DNA of 29,254 bases from Clostridiales bacterium UBA3953 (GCA_002385415.1 DGDL01000089.1:6616-35869); one strand, 5' to 3'. Positions 15,886 through 23,726 are shown, counted from the stretch's first letter. Made by a program: numbers and translations. The notes: generated by a model from the letters alone, not told the origin.

Positions 15886-17661
15886 TTAGGATTGCTCGCC
15901 TGCTCTGCGTTTGGCAATCAGCGCCGCTATATCGTCAGGATCGGGCACATCGCTGTCATGAGCGGCCGCTGTGGGCAGCGCCGGCGAGTTGCGCAGCGTC
16001 TTCGCGCAGTCTTCGATCACTTCAAGGTCGTTTTTCGTCAGCCGCTCGCGCTCTGCCATATATGATACCGCACGCCCCATCTCTTCTTCCGAGAGAATTT
16101 GTCCCAGGGTCGAAAGCGAAAAACCGTCGCTCGCGCCGGCTATCGCCTCGTATATTTTGCGGTTGAGCGCCGTGCGGAACTCGTCCGGCCCGATTATCTC
16201 CAGCGCTTGGGGTATAAGCTCGGGATAAAGCAAAAGTATGCCGAGTATGGCCTCCTCTGCGGCAGCCTCCTGCATAAACAGGCGCCGGTCGGGATTTACC
16301 CTGTCGCCATACCCTTCGGCAAGACGCAGGCTTTGCCTCCTCTGCGCTCTTTTTGCTGCGGAATACAGCTTTCTACGCTTTACTTCGACGTCGCGCGCCA
16401 AGTTTTCGGCACTGACATCCAGCCGTTCTGCCGCGCGGCGCGTGCATATCTCGCACTCGGTTTTGGAGGAAAGCTCCGCAAGCAAATCGACGACCTCTCC
16501 TATTGCTTTTATCTTGCTTTCGTCGTCCGCCTCCCCGCCGGGGCCGATTTTATACTTTTCCGTTATCGTATCGAGCTTGAATTCAAACCGGCTGCGGCTG
16601 CCTTCGAGCAGTCTGCCGAACGCCGCCGCGCCGTATTTTTTTATGTATTCATCGGGGTCTTTTGCGCCGGTGACGGTAAGCACTTTTGTGTCAAGTCCCG
16701 TCGCCTCGAGCAGGCGGATTGCCTTGTCCGCGGCGTTTTGACCCGCCCGGTCGCTGTCGTATGTTATTACCACCTGTTTTGTGTAGCGTTTCATGATTCG
16801 CGCCTGTTCTTCTGTAAGCGCCGTGCCCAGTGTAGCGACGGCGTTTGTAAAGCCCGCGGCATGAAGCGCTATAACATCCATGTAACCTTCGCACAATATC
16901 AATCGCTCCGCACAGCTGTGGCGCGCGAAGTTGAGCGCGAAAAGGGTTCGGCTCTTTTTAAATGCGGGCGTGTCCGAGGAGTTGAGATATTTCGGCATGC
17001 CGTCGCCGAGCGCCCTGCCTCCGAACGCGACAACGTCGCCGCTGACATCGATTATAGGAAAGATTATCCGCCCTCTGAAATAGTCATAGGGCCGGCCGGT
17101 TTTGGCAGATATTCCGCACAGAAAAGCGGCGGTCAGCTCCTCTACCGTATAGCCGAGACCGGTGAGGTGCAGCTGCATGGCATTAAAACTGTCGGGCGCA
17201 TAGCCCAGCCCGAAATGCTTTATAATCGGCATCGTCAGCCCGCGCTGTGCAAGGTAATCTTTCGCTTCGGGCGAATTCAAAAGCTGCGCGTGGAAAAATC
17301 GCGCCGCTTCGCGGTTTATTTCCACTATGCGTGTTTTTTTGACACCGGAAGGCGCCTGGTCAGGTCTGGCTTGTTCCGGTATCGCTATACCCGCGCGTTT
17401 GGCAAGCAGCTCCACCGCGCCCACATAGTCGAGGTTTTCTATTTTGCGTATGAATGTTATCACGTCGCCGCCAACACCGCAGCCGAAACAATAAAAGAAA
17501 CCCCGTTCGGGCGTGACATGAAACGACGGCGTTTTCTCGCTATGAAAAGGGCACAAGCCAACCATGCCCGAGCCCGAGCGCTTGAGCGTCACATAGCCCG
17601 AGATTACGTCAACAATGTCACATCTAAATTTAATTTCTTCGATAATTTCACTTGGTATCAA
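15886..17661 (-). CDS. dnaG: DNA primase DnaG
   Basis: DnaG makes RNA primers at the replication fork. The zinc-binding domain has C37-x2-H40 and C58-x2-C61 (CPFHSEKTPSFHV, YCFGCG). The TOPRIM core shows LILCEGYMDVIAL with the catalytic Glu, and YDSDRAGQNAADKAI. The C-terminal part is the helicase-interacting domain, ending near AALIAKRRAGEQS. Length, 591 aa, is normal. The start is TTG at 17661 with GAGG about 10 nt upstream, 6 nt after the dgt stop, so it is co-transcribed with dgt and rpoD. Confidence 0.97.
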   Translation of the reverse strand: MIPSEIIEEIKFRCDIVDVISGYVTLKRSGSGMVGLCPFHSEKTPSFHVTPERGFFYCFGCGVGGDVITFIRKIENLDYVGAVELLAKRAGIAIPEQARPDQAPSGVKKTRIVEINREAARFFHAQLLNSPEAKDYLAQRGLTMPIIKHFGLGYAPDSFNAMQLHLTGLGYTVEELTAAFLCGISAKTGRPYDYFRGRIIFPIIDVSGDVVAFGGRALGDGMPKYLNSSDTPAFKKSRTLFALNFARHSCAERLILCEGYMDVIALHAAGFTNAVATLGTALTEEQARIMKRYTKQVVITYDSDRAGQNAADKAIRLLEATGLDTKVLTVTGAKDPDEYIKKYGAAAFGRLLEGSRSRFEFKLDTITEKYKIGPGGEADDESKIKAIGEVVDLLAELSSKTECEICTRRAAERLDVSAENLARDVEVKRRKLYSAAKRAQRRQSLRLAEGYGDRVNPDRRLFMQEAAAEEAILGILLLYPELIPQALEIIGPDEFRTALNRKIYEAIAGASDGFSLSTLGQILSEEEMGRAVSYMAERERLTKNDLEVIEDCAKTLRNSPALPTAAAHDSDVPDPDDIAALIAKRRAGEQS

Positions 17662-17667
17662 TGCTTA

Positions 17668-18654
17668 TCAGCCTCTGAAAGGTTCCGGTATAAAAAGCCG
17701 CTTATACTGGTTGATTGCATACCGGTCGGTCATACCCGATATGTAGTCTGCGGCGGCACGCGGCACGCCTTCTTTTTCGGCAATTTCAATATATTCGGAA
17801 GGCATTTTTTCGGGATGGCGCACAAAATAATCGTAAAGGGTTTCAAGCATCGCCTCCGCCTTACCCTCCTCGCCCTTTGCGATGGGGTTAAAATAAACGT
17901 TTTCGTACAAAAACTCGTGCAGCTGTTTTGTCGCCTCGCCGACCTCGTCCCCCATCACAATATCACCGCAGCGAGGGCTTTCCTCCACGATGCTTTTCAC
18001 CATCGTGCCGATACGCTCACTGTGAGTGTTGCCGAGCACCCGGCGTACTTTTTCGGGTATCGAGTCCGGAGAAAGAATCCCCGCACGGCATGCGTCGTCT
18101 ATGTCGTGATTTATATATGCAATGCGGTCGGCATACCATATTATGCGCCCTTCAAGTGTCTCGGCGCCTCCGGTCGTATGGCAAAGTATGCCGTCGCGCA
18201 CCTCGTGCGTGAGATTAAGCCGCTCGAGAAAATCCACAACCCTCAGGCTTTGCTTGTAGTGAGTATAATCAGGGTCGAAACACCGCTGGAGCACGCGCTC
18301 GCCGGCATGTCCGAACGGCGTATGCCCGAGGTCGTGGCCGAGCGCTATCGCCTCGCACAAATCCTCGTTAAGCCGCAGTGCCCGCGCTATGGTGCGTGCT
18401 ATTTGCATCACCTCGAGCGTGTGCGTCAGCCGCGTGCGGTAATGGTCGACTTCGGGCGAGAGAAAAACCTGCGTTTTGTGCATGAGGCGCCTGAACGCTT
18501 TTGAATGGATAATCCTGTCTCTGTCGCGCTGAAATTCGCTGCGCAAATCGTCCTCAACAATTGGGACAAGCCTGCCTTTTGTGTTTTGGGTAAAAGTTGC
18601 GTTTTCGGCAAGCATTTCACGTTCGCGCAGATATATCATTTCCCGCGCTGTCAT
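17668..18654 (-). CDS. dgt: Deoxyguanosinetriphosphate triphosphohydrolase-like HD protein
   Basis: An HD-domain phosphohydrolase of the dGTPase-like family, which removes triphosphate from dNTPs. The metal-binding residues are visible: H78 in RLTHTLEV, H107-D108 in ALGHDLGHTPFGHAGE, and a later Asp in WYADRIAYINHD. FQRDRDRIIHSKAFRRLMHKTQV is the family's N-terminal signature. Length is 328 aa, the short Firmicute form. The ATG at 18654 follows GGGGGT closely, with GGAGG further upstream; the next Met at residue 6 is also possible. It heads the dgt-dnaG-rpoD operon, an arrangement common in Clostridia. No clear promoter was found in 18655-18775. Confidence 0.93.
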   Translation of the reverse strand: MTAREMIYLREREMLAENATFTQNTKGRLVPIVEDDLRSEFQRDRDRIIHSKAFRRLMHKTQVFLSPEVDHYRTRLTHTLEVMQIARTIARALRLNEDLCEAIALGHDLGHTPFGHAGERVLQRCFDPDYTHYKQSLRVVDFLERLNLTHEVRDGILCHTTGGAETLEGRIIWYADRIAYINHDIDDACRAGILSPDSIPEKVRRVLGNTHSERIGTMVKSIVEESPRCGDIVMGDEVGEATKQLHEFLYENVYFNPIAKGEEGKAEAMLETLYDYFVRHPEKMPSEYIEIAEKEGVPRAAADYISGMTDRYAINQYKRLFIPEPFRG

Positions 18655-18775
18655 ACCCCCGAAAATACCTCCCTCGCATATTTAGGACTGTACTTATAAT
18701 ATACGCTGAAAAATCAAAAATACCTTTTTTCATTTTTATTTTCTGTTTAATGCATAATTTGACCTTTTCAAAGTC

Positions 18776-18806
18776 AAAAAACAATGCCGGCTGACTTTCA
18801 CCGGCA
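18776..18806 (-). terminator. Terminator after the 119-aa gene
   Basis: On the minus strand TGCCGG (18801-18806) pairs with CCGGCA (18785-18790), with an inner TGA/TCA stem, and a T-rich run follows (18776-18781). It ends the transcript of the small gene upstream of dgt. Confidence 0.85.
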
Positions 18807-18840
18807 GTTTTATATATTATACAATATTTTCGCAAAGCTG

Positions 18841-19185
18841 TCAAAGCAAATCTTCCAGTATGTATGAAGCCGTACAGGGAGTCACAGCACCTTCGCAGAG
18901 GATCCGAAGCAGCTCTTGGGCGATGGTACGGTCGCGCGATACGTCATAAAGGAACTTTGTTTCCGTACCGCCGTATCTGTCAATGCAAATTATCAGAATG
19001 CAATATCGCAGTCCCAATTCCGCGCCAAGTTCATCGTAAAACTCGCGCTCGGAAATCGGCGCCGACGCTTTCGGGGTGTCCAACGCTATGAGCCTGTACT
19101 CGAGAAACATCTCGACAGGGTCACGTATCACGCGGTATATCGCATCGATTTCTGCATTCACCGTAACATCACGATGATGTAACAT
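18841..19185 (-). CDS. Small conserved-type protein of unknown function
   Basis: A soluble acidic protein of 114 residues from ATG 19185 (119 from ATG 19200). The later start is favoured by GGGGG about 8 nt upstream; the first has no ribosome site. It has no signal peptide or membrane helix. It contains YRLIALD, EREFYDELGAELGLRYCILIICIDRYGGTET and a C-terminal RILCEGAVTPCTASYILEDLL. It vaguely recalls DUF6514-type clostridial proteins, but I cannot confirm this. It has its own good promoter, a hairpin leader and a terminator, so it is a real, independently expressed gene. Confidence 0.75.
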   Translation of the reverse strand: MLHHRDVTVNAEIDAIYRVIRDPVEMFLEYRLIALDTPKASAPISEREFYDELGAELGLRYCILIICIDRYGGTETKFLYDVSRDRTIAQELLRILCEGAVTPCTASYILEDLL

Positions 19186-19212
19186 AACAATAGCCCCCAT
19201 GAATATAAAGTA

Positions 19213-19263
19213 AAGATTTAATGCCGAGTATACAAATAAATTGCATTCGTCAGATTAAATCTT
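19213..19263 (-). promoter_or_regulatory. Leader inverted repeat at the transcript 5' end
   Basis: AAGATTTAAT (19213-19222) and ATTAAATCTT (19254-19263) are perfect 10-bp arms with a 31-nt loop. On the minus strand the first arm begins at the expected transcription start (near 19264), so the mRNA 5' end would be folded back to within 28 nt of the start codon. Confidence 0.55.
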
Positions 19264-19270
19264 GTTTAAA

Positions 19271-19299
19271 ATTATACCATATTAACACAATTATGTAAA
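19271..19299 (-). promoter_or_regulatory. Promoter of the 18841-19185 gene
   Basis: TTTACA (19294-19299) and a perfect TATAAT (19271-19276), 17 nt apart on the minus strand. Just upstream, TGATATTGT (19302-19310) is repeated inverted as ACAATATCA (19335-19343), a possible operator. Confidence 0.8.
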
Positions 19300-19350
19300 C
19301 ATGATATTGTAGACAACATTCGACACAATTATAGACAATATCACATTTTT

Positions 19351-19379
19351 TTGACATTGTTTTATTTATTTCTTATAAA
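19351..19379 (+). promoter_or_regulatory. Promoter directed at the small membrane protein gene
   Basis: A perfect TTGACA (19351-19356), 17 nt, TATAAA (19374-19379). It would give a leader of about 215 nt, which includes a direct repeat of CGGCACAC (19406-19413 and 19415-19422). Confidence 0.65.
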
Positions 19380-19521
19380 TAAGATTAAATTAACCACAAT
19401 ATATCCGGCACACTCGGCACACGGTCACAAAACTGTGTCACACTTTGACTATTTTTGTCGTTTTTCTTATTAATATTCATAATGTTTGATAATTTTACCC
19501 TAAAAGGGCATAAAATCGGGG

Positions 19522-19549
19522 TTGATTTTATAAATATTTATGTTACAAT
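19522..19549 (+). promoter_or_regulatory. Proximal promoter of the small membrane protein gene
   Basis: TTGATT (19522-19527), 16 nt, TACAAT (19544-19549). It starts transcription about 45 nt before the GTG, within very AT-rich sequence. Confidence 0.55.
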
Positions 19550-19600
19550 AAATATAAATTCATAAATAGAGATTTCAACAAAATTGAAGGAGTTATTTTA

Positions 19601-19849
19601 GTGAAACCGATACGTCTACATATTGACAAAAAATCGTTGCGAATACTACAATTAGGGTTACCGTTTGTTTTAGCTGCATTGATATATACTGTTTACTATT
19701 TACTTGGCGCCGAAAGCGGTAGTTATTACATAATTATGAACATAGGCAAACAGCTTTTGGAACACGCCATGATGAGCCTGACGCTGCTCGTTGGCGGAGC
19801 CTTGCTTTTCGACTATGCAATCAAGCGAAACGGAAAAGATAACAGTTAA
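19601..19849 (+). CDS. Small two-helix membrane protein of unknown function
   Basis: An 82-residue protein with a basic N-terminus (MKPIRLHIDKKSLRI), a first membrane helix at about 18-35, a polar stretch AESGSYY, and a second helix at about 55-72, ending in a charged tail. The GTG at 19601 has AAGGAG 8 nt upstream, which decides the start. Both ends are predicted inside. I do not recognise the family. The 5' half is more AT-rich than its neighbours. It is the only plus-strand gene between 1 and 24339, is served by two promoter candidates, and ends before a strong bidirectional terminator. Confidence 0.72.
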   Translation: MKPIRLHIDKKSLRILQLGLPFVLAALIYTVYYLLGAESGSYYIIMNIGKQLLEHAMMSLTLLVGGALLFDYAIKRNGKDNS

Positions 19850-19958
19850 ATCGCATAGTCGCTGCGAGCGTTGCCCGCGATACTGCACAGTAAACCGGCT
19901 CGCCGCCGTAATAGGCGTCAAAAACTCATATTTCCGGCAAGCCTTGTTTGGCTTCGGC

Positions 19959-19991
19959 GCAAAAATGCTCCCGAAACGGGAGCATTTTTGC
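19959..19991. terminator. Bidirectional terminator
   Basis: A perfect 15-bp stem (19959-19973 with 19977-19991) with a 3-nt AAA loop. The stem edges are A/T runs, so either strand gives a U-run. It lies between the convergent small membrane protein gene and the DUF1667 gene. Confidence 0.93.
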
Positions 19992-20012
19992 ATATTTCCC
20001 CGTCATCCGTTA

Positions 20013-20393
20013 TTATTTTGCGGCAGTGTCTACCGATTTTGTCGCGATAAGATTTGTACCCGACTCGATAAAATCCGGCACCAGCACGTCTCCAATTTTC
20101 ACCGGAGCCTTGACGGTGACGGTTCTTATAATTTTCATCGCATCAAACAGCGCACCTTTGGGGATCGGGCGGTCGGTACGCACCGGGAGCAGCTTATCGT
20201 CGGCGCCGACTATGCGCACTGTCGAGGTCAACGTCCGTTTTGGCGCCGTCAACTCTTCGACCGCATAAGTTATCCCGCGTTTGCAGGAGTTGCCCTCGAC
20301 GTTTGCAACCGATTTCCCGTCGTCCGAAAGCGTTGCCGTCAGCTCGCACCCCACAGGGCAAACAATACAGGTAAATTTCTTTACATTTGCCAT
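20013..20393 (-). CDS. DUF1667 protein (four-Cys domain)
   Basis: A 126-residue protein with CIVCPVGCEL at the N-terminus and GNSCKRGITYAVEE following: four Cys (9, 12, 16, 37) that likely bind an iron-sulfur cluster or metal. The PKRTLTSTVRIVGADDKLLPVRTD stretch is typical of DUF1667. In other Firmicutes this protein usually lies beside two FAD-dependent dehydrogenases related to glycerol-3-phosphate dehydrogenase. None is present here, so its partner is elsewhere or absent. It follows the regulator gene by 54 nt and may share its transcript. The ATG at 20393 has only a weak ribosome site. The terminator at 19959-19991 follows. Confidence 0.88.
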   Translation of the reverse strand: MANVKKFTCIVCPVGCELTATLSDDGKSVANVEGNSCKRGITYAVEELTAPKRTLTSTVRIVGADDKLLPVRTDRPIPKGALFDAMKIIRTVTVKAPVKIGDVLVPDFIESGTNLIATKSVDTAAK

Positions 20394-20447
20394 ATCCGCA
20401 CCGTGCGCCGGCGCAAGCTATATCGTGCCTGCTCCGGCATTGTCCTT

Positions 20448-21095
20448 TCAATCGGGTTTGTTTTTGTTTGTGTTGTGGTTTTCGCCAGAGCGAAACTCGT
20501 ATCCCTTGCCGCGACGAGTTAAAATAAGGCGTTTTCCCGTCGCACCTTCCAATTTATTTCGCAGGTAGCTTATATACACTTCCACGACGTTGGTTTCAAA
20601 GCCCACTTCACCGTCCCAAACATTTTCAAGCAGCTCAAGCCGACTGACAGTCCTGCCCCTGCGCTCATATAAATAGAAAAACAGTCTGTACTCGCGCTCG
20701 GTAAGCGGGATTTCAATGCCGTCTATAATCACACGCCGCCCGCTGCCATCAGCCAAAACAAGCGGCTCGCCCTCCCGCGGCGGCTCGGTTTCTGCCTTCC
20801 CGGCGATTTTGCTTTCCCTCTCCGCAGCTCCGTATAAAACAGCCTGTATAAAGTCTGCAACTTTAAAGGGATACCTATATAAGCAGACAGGCTGCCTGGG
20901 TGCTGCGGCATCGGCAGGCATCAGCCTGCTCAGCTCGGTACTACCTTCCTCGTCCACATATATATATACTTCAGCCGCCGGCGTGTTGCCACCCGTCTCT
21001 GTAACCGAGACGCCTGCGCGCTCGAGCTCAAGCACCAGCATTCGCGCCAAAAGTGCCGCAAAACGCCCGGGTGCATGCGATATTTCCGCTTTCAC
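20448..21095 (-). CDS. OmpR-type winged-helix regulator with degenerate receiver
   Basis: The C-terminal half (about 120-203) is a clear OmpR/PhoB DNA-binding domain: DGIEIPLTEREYRLFFYLYE, GRTVSRLELLENVW, VVEVYISYLRNKLE and ILTRRGKGYEF. The N-terminal 90 residues look like a shortened receiver: an amphipathic helix, a strand AEVYIYVDEEG, and YPFKVADFIQAVL in place of the usual KPF...L. The paired N-terminal acidic residues and the conserved Lys are missing, so phosphotransfer is unlikely. No histidine kinase is adjacent. The GTG at 21095 shares one base with the thioesterase stop (TAGTG), so it is translationally coupled. Target genes are unknown. Confidence 0.86.
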   Translation of the reverse strand: MKAEISHAPGRFAALLARMLVLELERAGVSVTETGGNTPAAEVYIYVDEEGSTELSRLMPADAAAPRQPVCLYRYPFKVADFIQAVLYGAAERESKIAGKAETEPPREGEPLVLADGSGRRVIIDGIEIPLTEREYRLFFYLYERRGRTVSRLELLENVWDGEVGFETNVVEVYISYLRNKLEGATGKRLILTRRGKGYEFRSGENHNTNKNKPD

Positions 21096-21829
21096 TACAC
21101 AGTGTCCAAATCGTCCAGCCTGATAACGGCTTCGGCATTTACCGCCCCGCCCGCCCGCAGCGTGCGGAAACTATATATATCGTCCAGCTCGTTGCAGCTC
21201 CGATAAACCCTGATAACTTCTCCGAGCGGGGCTTCCGACTGGTAGAATATCGTAGCCGAAACCACTGTCTTGCCCTCCATAGAGGGTATATAACTGCAGA
21301 ACAAGTCAAGGTAGCGGGTGTTGTTCATGTGTTTGTTTACATCAACTTCGGCATAAGAAACCGTATGTTCACCCGCAAGCGCAAGCACAATGTTTTGCGG
21401 GATCAAAATTCGGGGCGGAAGCTCCATTTCGAGCGGCTCGTCATAGCCGAACCCGAGTTTTATATCGTCGGCGCGCAGCAGCTTGTGATTTCTTGTATCT
21501 ACAAGCGCCCACTGGGATGTCAGCTCGGCGACGGGCTGGCCGTCGCGTAAGACTCGTCCGCAGCGCAGAAAACTCATCGCCCTTGTTTTGCACAGCCATG
21601 ACTCGACTGTTATCTCATCAAACGAGTAAAGCGGCCTGTATATATTGAGGGTCAGCTTGCTGACAATAAAAGCTTTGTGCTGCCGGCGCAACTCGTCGGT
21701 AGTTGGACCGTTTCTGTAATGCTGAAGGTTGGCGGTTTCCTGCAGGTATCGCAATATCGAAGACGCTGATGCCACTCCGTTAAAGTCCATGTCGTGGGAA
21801 TTGACCTGGAAATGTTCGACATGCTTCAT
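21095..21829 (-). CDS. Acyl-ACP thioesterase (FatA/FatB type)
   Basis: A double hot-dog hydrolase that releases fatty acids from acyl carrier protein. The N-terminal half starts FQVNSHDMDFNGVASASSILRYLQETA; the second half has VDVNKHMNNTRYLDLF, containing the catalytic Asn-x-His and the conserved NNxxY. Length, 244 aa, fits bacterial members. The ATG at 21829 has GGAG rather far upstream (about 14 nt). A three-codon frame (ATG AAA AAA TGA) lies between and overlaps the start as ATGA, which could deliver ribosomes by re-initiation. It lies after fba without a promoter of its own that I can see, and is coupled to the regulator gene. Confidence 0.9.
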   Translation of the reverse strand: MKHVEHFQVNSHDMDFNGVASASSILRYLQETANLQHYRNGPTTDELRRQHKAFIVSKLTLNIYRPLYSFDEITVESWLCKTRAMSFLRCGRVLRDGQPVAELTSQWALVDTRNHKLLRADDIKLGFGYDEPLEMELPPRILIPQNIVLALAGEHTVSYAEVDVNKHMNNTRYLDLFCSYIPSMEGKTVVSATIFYQSEAPLGEVIRVYRSCNELDDIYSFRTLRAGGAVNAEAVIRLDDLDTV

Positions 21830-21867
21830 TTTTTCATATATTTCTCCGCATACATTTATGCTTTAAG

Positions 21868-21899
21868 CGGGGGACAGCGGCTTGCAGCCGCGCCCCCCG
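21868..21899. other. GC-rich hairpin between fba and the thioesterase gene
   Basis: GGGGG (21869-21873) and GCGGC (21877-21881) pair with GCCGC (21887-21891) and CCCCC (from 21893), with a 5-nt loop and a small internal mismatch. The T-rich tail follows on the plus strand only, so on the minus strand it probably weakens rather than stops transcription out of fba. Confidence 0.55.
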
Positions 21900-21916
21900 T
21901 TATTTTTATGGTTATA

Positions 21917-22846
21917 TTAAAGCGTGCCGGCTGAACCGAGCACGTTTTTGATTTTGTGCGCGACCATTTTCTTGACTTCTTCGCGCCCGACACTCAGATA
22001 TGTGCGAGGATCGAATACGTCCGGCTGATTGCTGAGAACGCGGCGAATGCCCGCGGTCATCGCCAATCTGATGTCCGAGTCTATATTTATCTTGCAAACA
22101 GCCATGGAGGCGGCCTTGCGCAGCATTTCCTCCGGTACGCCGATTGCGCCTTCGAGCTTGCCTCCGCAGGCATTTATTTCTTCTACATATTCCGGAACGA
22201 CAGACGAAGCGCCGTGAAGCACTATCGGGAATCCGGGCAGACGACGACCGATTTCCTCGAGTATGTCAAATCTCAACTGGGGCTCTGATTTAAACTTATA
22301 GGCGCCATGGCTGGTGCCGATTGCAATCGCCAGCGAGTCAACACCGGTAAGCTCGACAAATCGCTCGGCTTCGGCGGGGTCGGTAAACTTTGCTTCGCTT
22401 TCATCAACTTTGACGTCATCCTCGATGCCGGCCAGCACGCCAAGCTCGCCTTCGACAACCACGCCGTGCGCATGCGCATACTCGACCACCTTTTTGGTCA
22501 GAGCAACATTCTCTTCAAAGCTATATTGTGAACCGTCTATCATAACGGAAGTGAATCCGCTGTCGACGCAGGCCTTGCAAATCTCGAAATCCGCGCCGTG
22601 ATCGAGATGCAGCGCAACATCGATGCCGGTATCTTCGATCGCGGCTTCGGCCAACGCCTTAAGATATGCGGGCTTTGCATATTTGCGCGCTCCCGCGGAA
22701 ACCTGGAGTATGACCGGGGATTTCAGCTCCGCGGCGGCCTCGGTTATTGCCTGTGTAATTTCCATGTTATTGATATTAAAGGCGCCGATAGCATAGCCGC
22801 CGGCGTAGGCCTTTTTAAACATTTCTTTTGTTGTTACAAGAGCCAT
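21917..22846 (-). CDS. fba: Class II fructose-bisphosphate aldolase
   Basis: A cytoplasmic, zinc-dependent glycolytic aldolase cleaving fructose 1,6-bisphosphate to dihydroxyacetone phosphate and glyceraldehyde 3-phosphate. The catalytic Asp82 and zinc His83 are in HLDHGAD, the other zinc His residues are in GTSHGAYK (H180) and VLHGASS (H211), and KINIDSDIRLAMT is the phosphate-binding segment. Length, 309 aa, is normal. The ATG at 22846 has AAGGAG 7 nt upstream. It has its own promoter (22889-22917). A tagatose-bisphosphate aldolase cannot be excluded, but the length and motifs fit Fba. Confidence 0.96.
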   Translation of the reverse strand: MALVTTKEMFKKAYAGGYAIGAFNINNMEITQAITEAAAELKSPVILQVSAGARKYAKPAYLKALAEAAIEDTGIDVALHLDHGADFEICKACVDSGFTSVMIDGSQYSFEENVALTKKVVEYAHAHGVVVEGELGVLAGIEDDVKVDESEAKFTDPAEAERFVELTGVDSLAIAIGTSHGAYKFKSEPQLRFDILEEIGRRLPGFPIVLHGASSVVPEYVEEINACGGKLEGAIGVPEEMLRKAASMAVCKINIDSDIRLAMTAGIRRVLSNQPDVFDPRTYLSVGREEVKKMVAHKIKNVLGSAGTL

Positions 22847-22888
22847 AATTTATCTCCTTGCGTAAAATTACTGAAACCAATCAATTTT

Positions 22889-22917
22889 ATTGTAACACCC
22901 GCCCGGTGATATTTCAA
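22889..22917 (-). promoter_or_regulatory. fba promoter
   Basis: TTGAAA (22912-22917), 17 nt, TACAAT (22889-22894) on the minus strand. The spacer carries CACC.....GGTG, a small inverted repeat that could bind a regulator. Confidence 0.75.
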
Positions 22918-23024
22918 GTCTAATTTTTTAATATATTACAGATAATTCGGTCACAGCCGACATAATCAGGCCTTCTTATCTCTATATTCTGCACCACAGC
23001 ACGCCATAATACGTCAACATAAAA

Positions 23025-23065
23025 GCAAAAAGCCCGCCGCCGCTAAAATGCGGCGACGAGCTTTT
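23025..23065. terminator. Terminator of the perR-rubrerythrin unit
   Basis: A GC-rich stem, AGCCCGCCGCCGC (23031-23043) with GCGGCGACGAGCT (23050-23062) including two G-U/T pairs, has a 6-nt loop. It is flanked by A/T runs on both sides, so it works for rubrerythrin on the minus strand and possibly in the other direction. Confidence 0.88.
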
Positions 23066-23108
23066 AACAGAGGTACGCCATTTTAAAAAATATTCAATAA
23101 ATCAAAAA

Positions 23109-23660
23109 TTAATAGTCAATCACTCTGATGTGGAAGTGGTCAATCGGATGCTTGCAAACAGGGCAGACTTCGGGAGCTACCTTGCCGTCAAAGAGATGAC
23201 CACAGTTGGCACACTGCCATGTGACTTCTTCTTCGCGCTTGAATACACAGTCATTTTTAATGTTGTCAAGCAGTTTGAGGTATCTCTCCTCATGCTCTTT
23301 TTCGATTTTCGCTACCGCCTCGAACAGGTAGGCGATGTCGTTGAAGCCCTCTTCACGAGCTTCCTCGGCGAATTTCTTATACATGTCGGTCCACTCATAG
23401 TGCTCGCCGTTTGCCGCATCCTGCAGGTTAATATCGGTCGGCTGGATACCGTCGTGCAGCAGCTTGAACCAAATCTTTGCGTGCTCGCGCTCGTTGTGCG
23501 CAGTTTCCTCGAAATATTTGGAAATCTGCACATAGCCGTCTTTCTTTGCGCGGGAAGCATAGTAGGTGTACTTGACGTGCGCCTGGGACTCGCCCGCAAA
23601 CGCCGCCATCAGATTGGCTTCAGTCCTTGTACCTTTCAGTTTTTTTGCGTCTGTGCTCAT
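23109..23660 (-). CDS. rbr: Rubrerythrin
   Basis: A cytoplasmic non-haem iron peroxidase that reduces hydrogen peroxide, a main oxidative-stress defence in anaerobes. The ferritin-like domain supplies Glu/His ligands in EANLMAAFAGESQAHVKY, EETAHNEREHAK and EAVAKIEKEHEERY. The C-terminal rubredoxin-like domain has C150-x2-C153 and C166-x2-C169. Length, 183 aa, is normal. The ATG at 23660 has AAAGGAG 8 nt upstream. It lies 66 nt after a PerR-type regulator gene, and an AT-rich palindrome sits between them, suggesting peroxide control. Confidence 0.96.
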   Translation of the reverse strand: MSTDAKKLKGTRTEANLMAAFAGESQAHVKYTYYASRAKKDGYVQISKYFEETAHNEREHAKIWFKLLHDGIQPTDINLQDAANGEHYEWTDMYKKFAEEAREEGFNDIAYLFEAVAKIEKEHEERYLKLLDNIKNDCVFKREEEVTWQCANCGHLFDGKVAPEVCPVCKHPIDHFHIRVIDY

Positions 23661-23689
23661 ATATTACTCTCCTTTATGCAAAAATTTAT

Positions 23690-23707
23690 TTAAATATATA
23701 AATTTAA
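23690..23707. promoter_or_regulatory. AT-rich palindrome between perR and rubrerythrin
   Basis: TTAAAT ATATAA ATTTAA has perfect 6-bp arms and lies just upstream of the rubrerythrin ribosome site. Size and composition resemble a Per/Fur-type box, although it does not match the classic PerR consensus closely. Confidence 0.45.
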
Positions 23708-23726
23708 TGATTGTTGGTAATGTTGC

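Noticed and set aside
16099..18504. An 801-codon open frame on the plus strand
   Set aside because: It is antisense to dnaG and dgt, both certain genes. The translation is Arg/His/Cys-rich with no recognisable domain, as expected from the codon bias of the opposite strand.
19201..19600. AT-rich spacer considered as a replication origin
   Set aside because: No cluster of DnaA boxes was seen, and the sequence is accounted for by divergent promoters and repeats.
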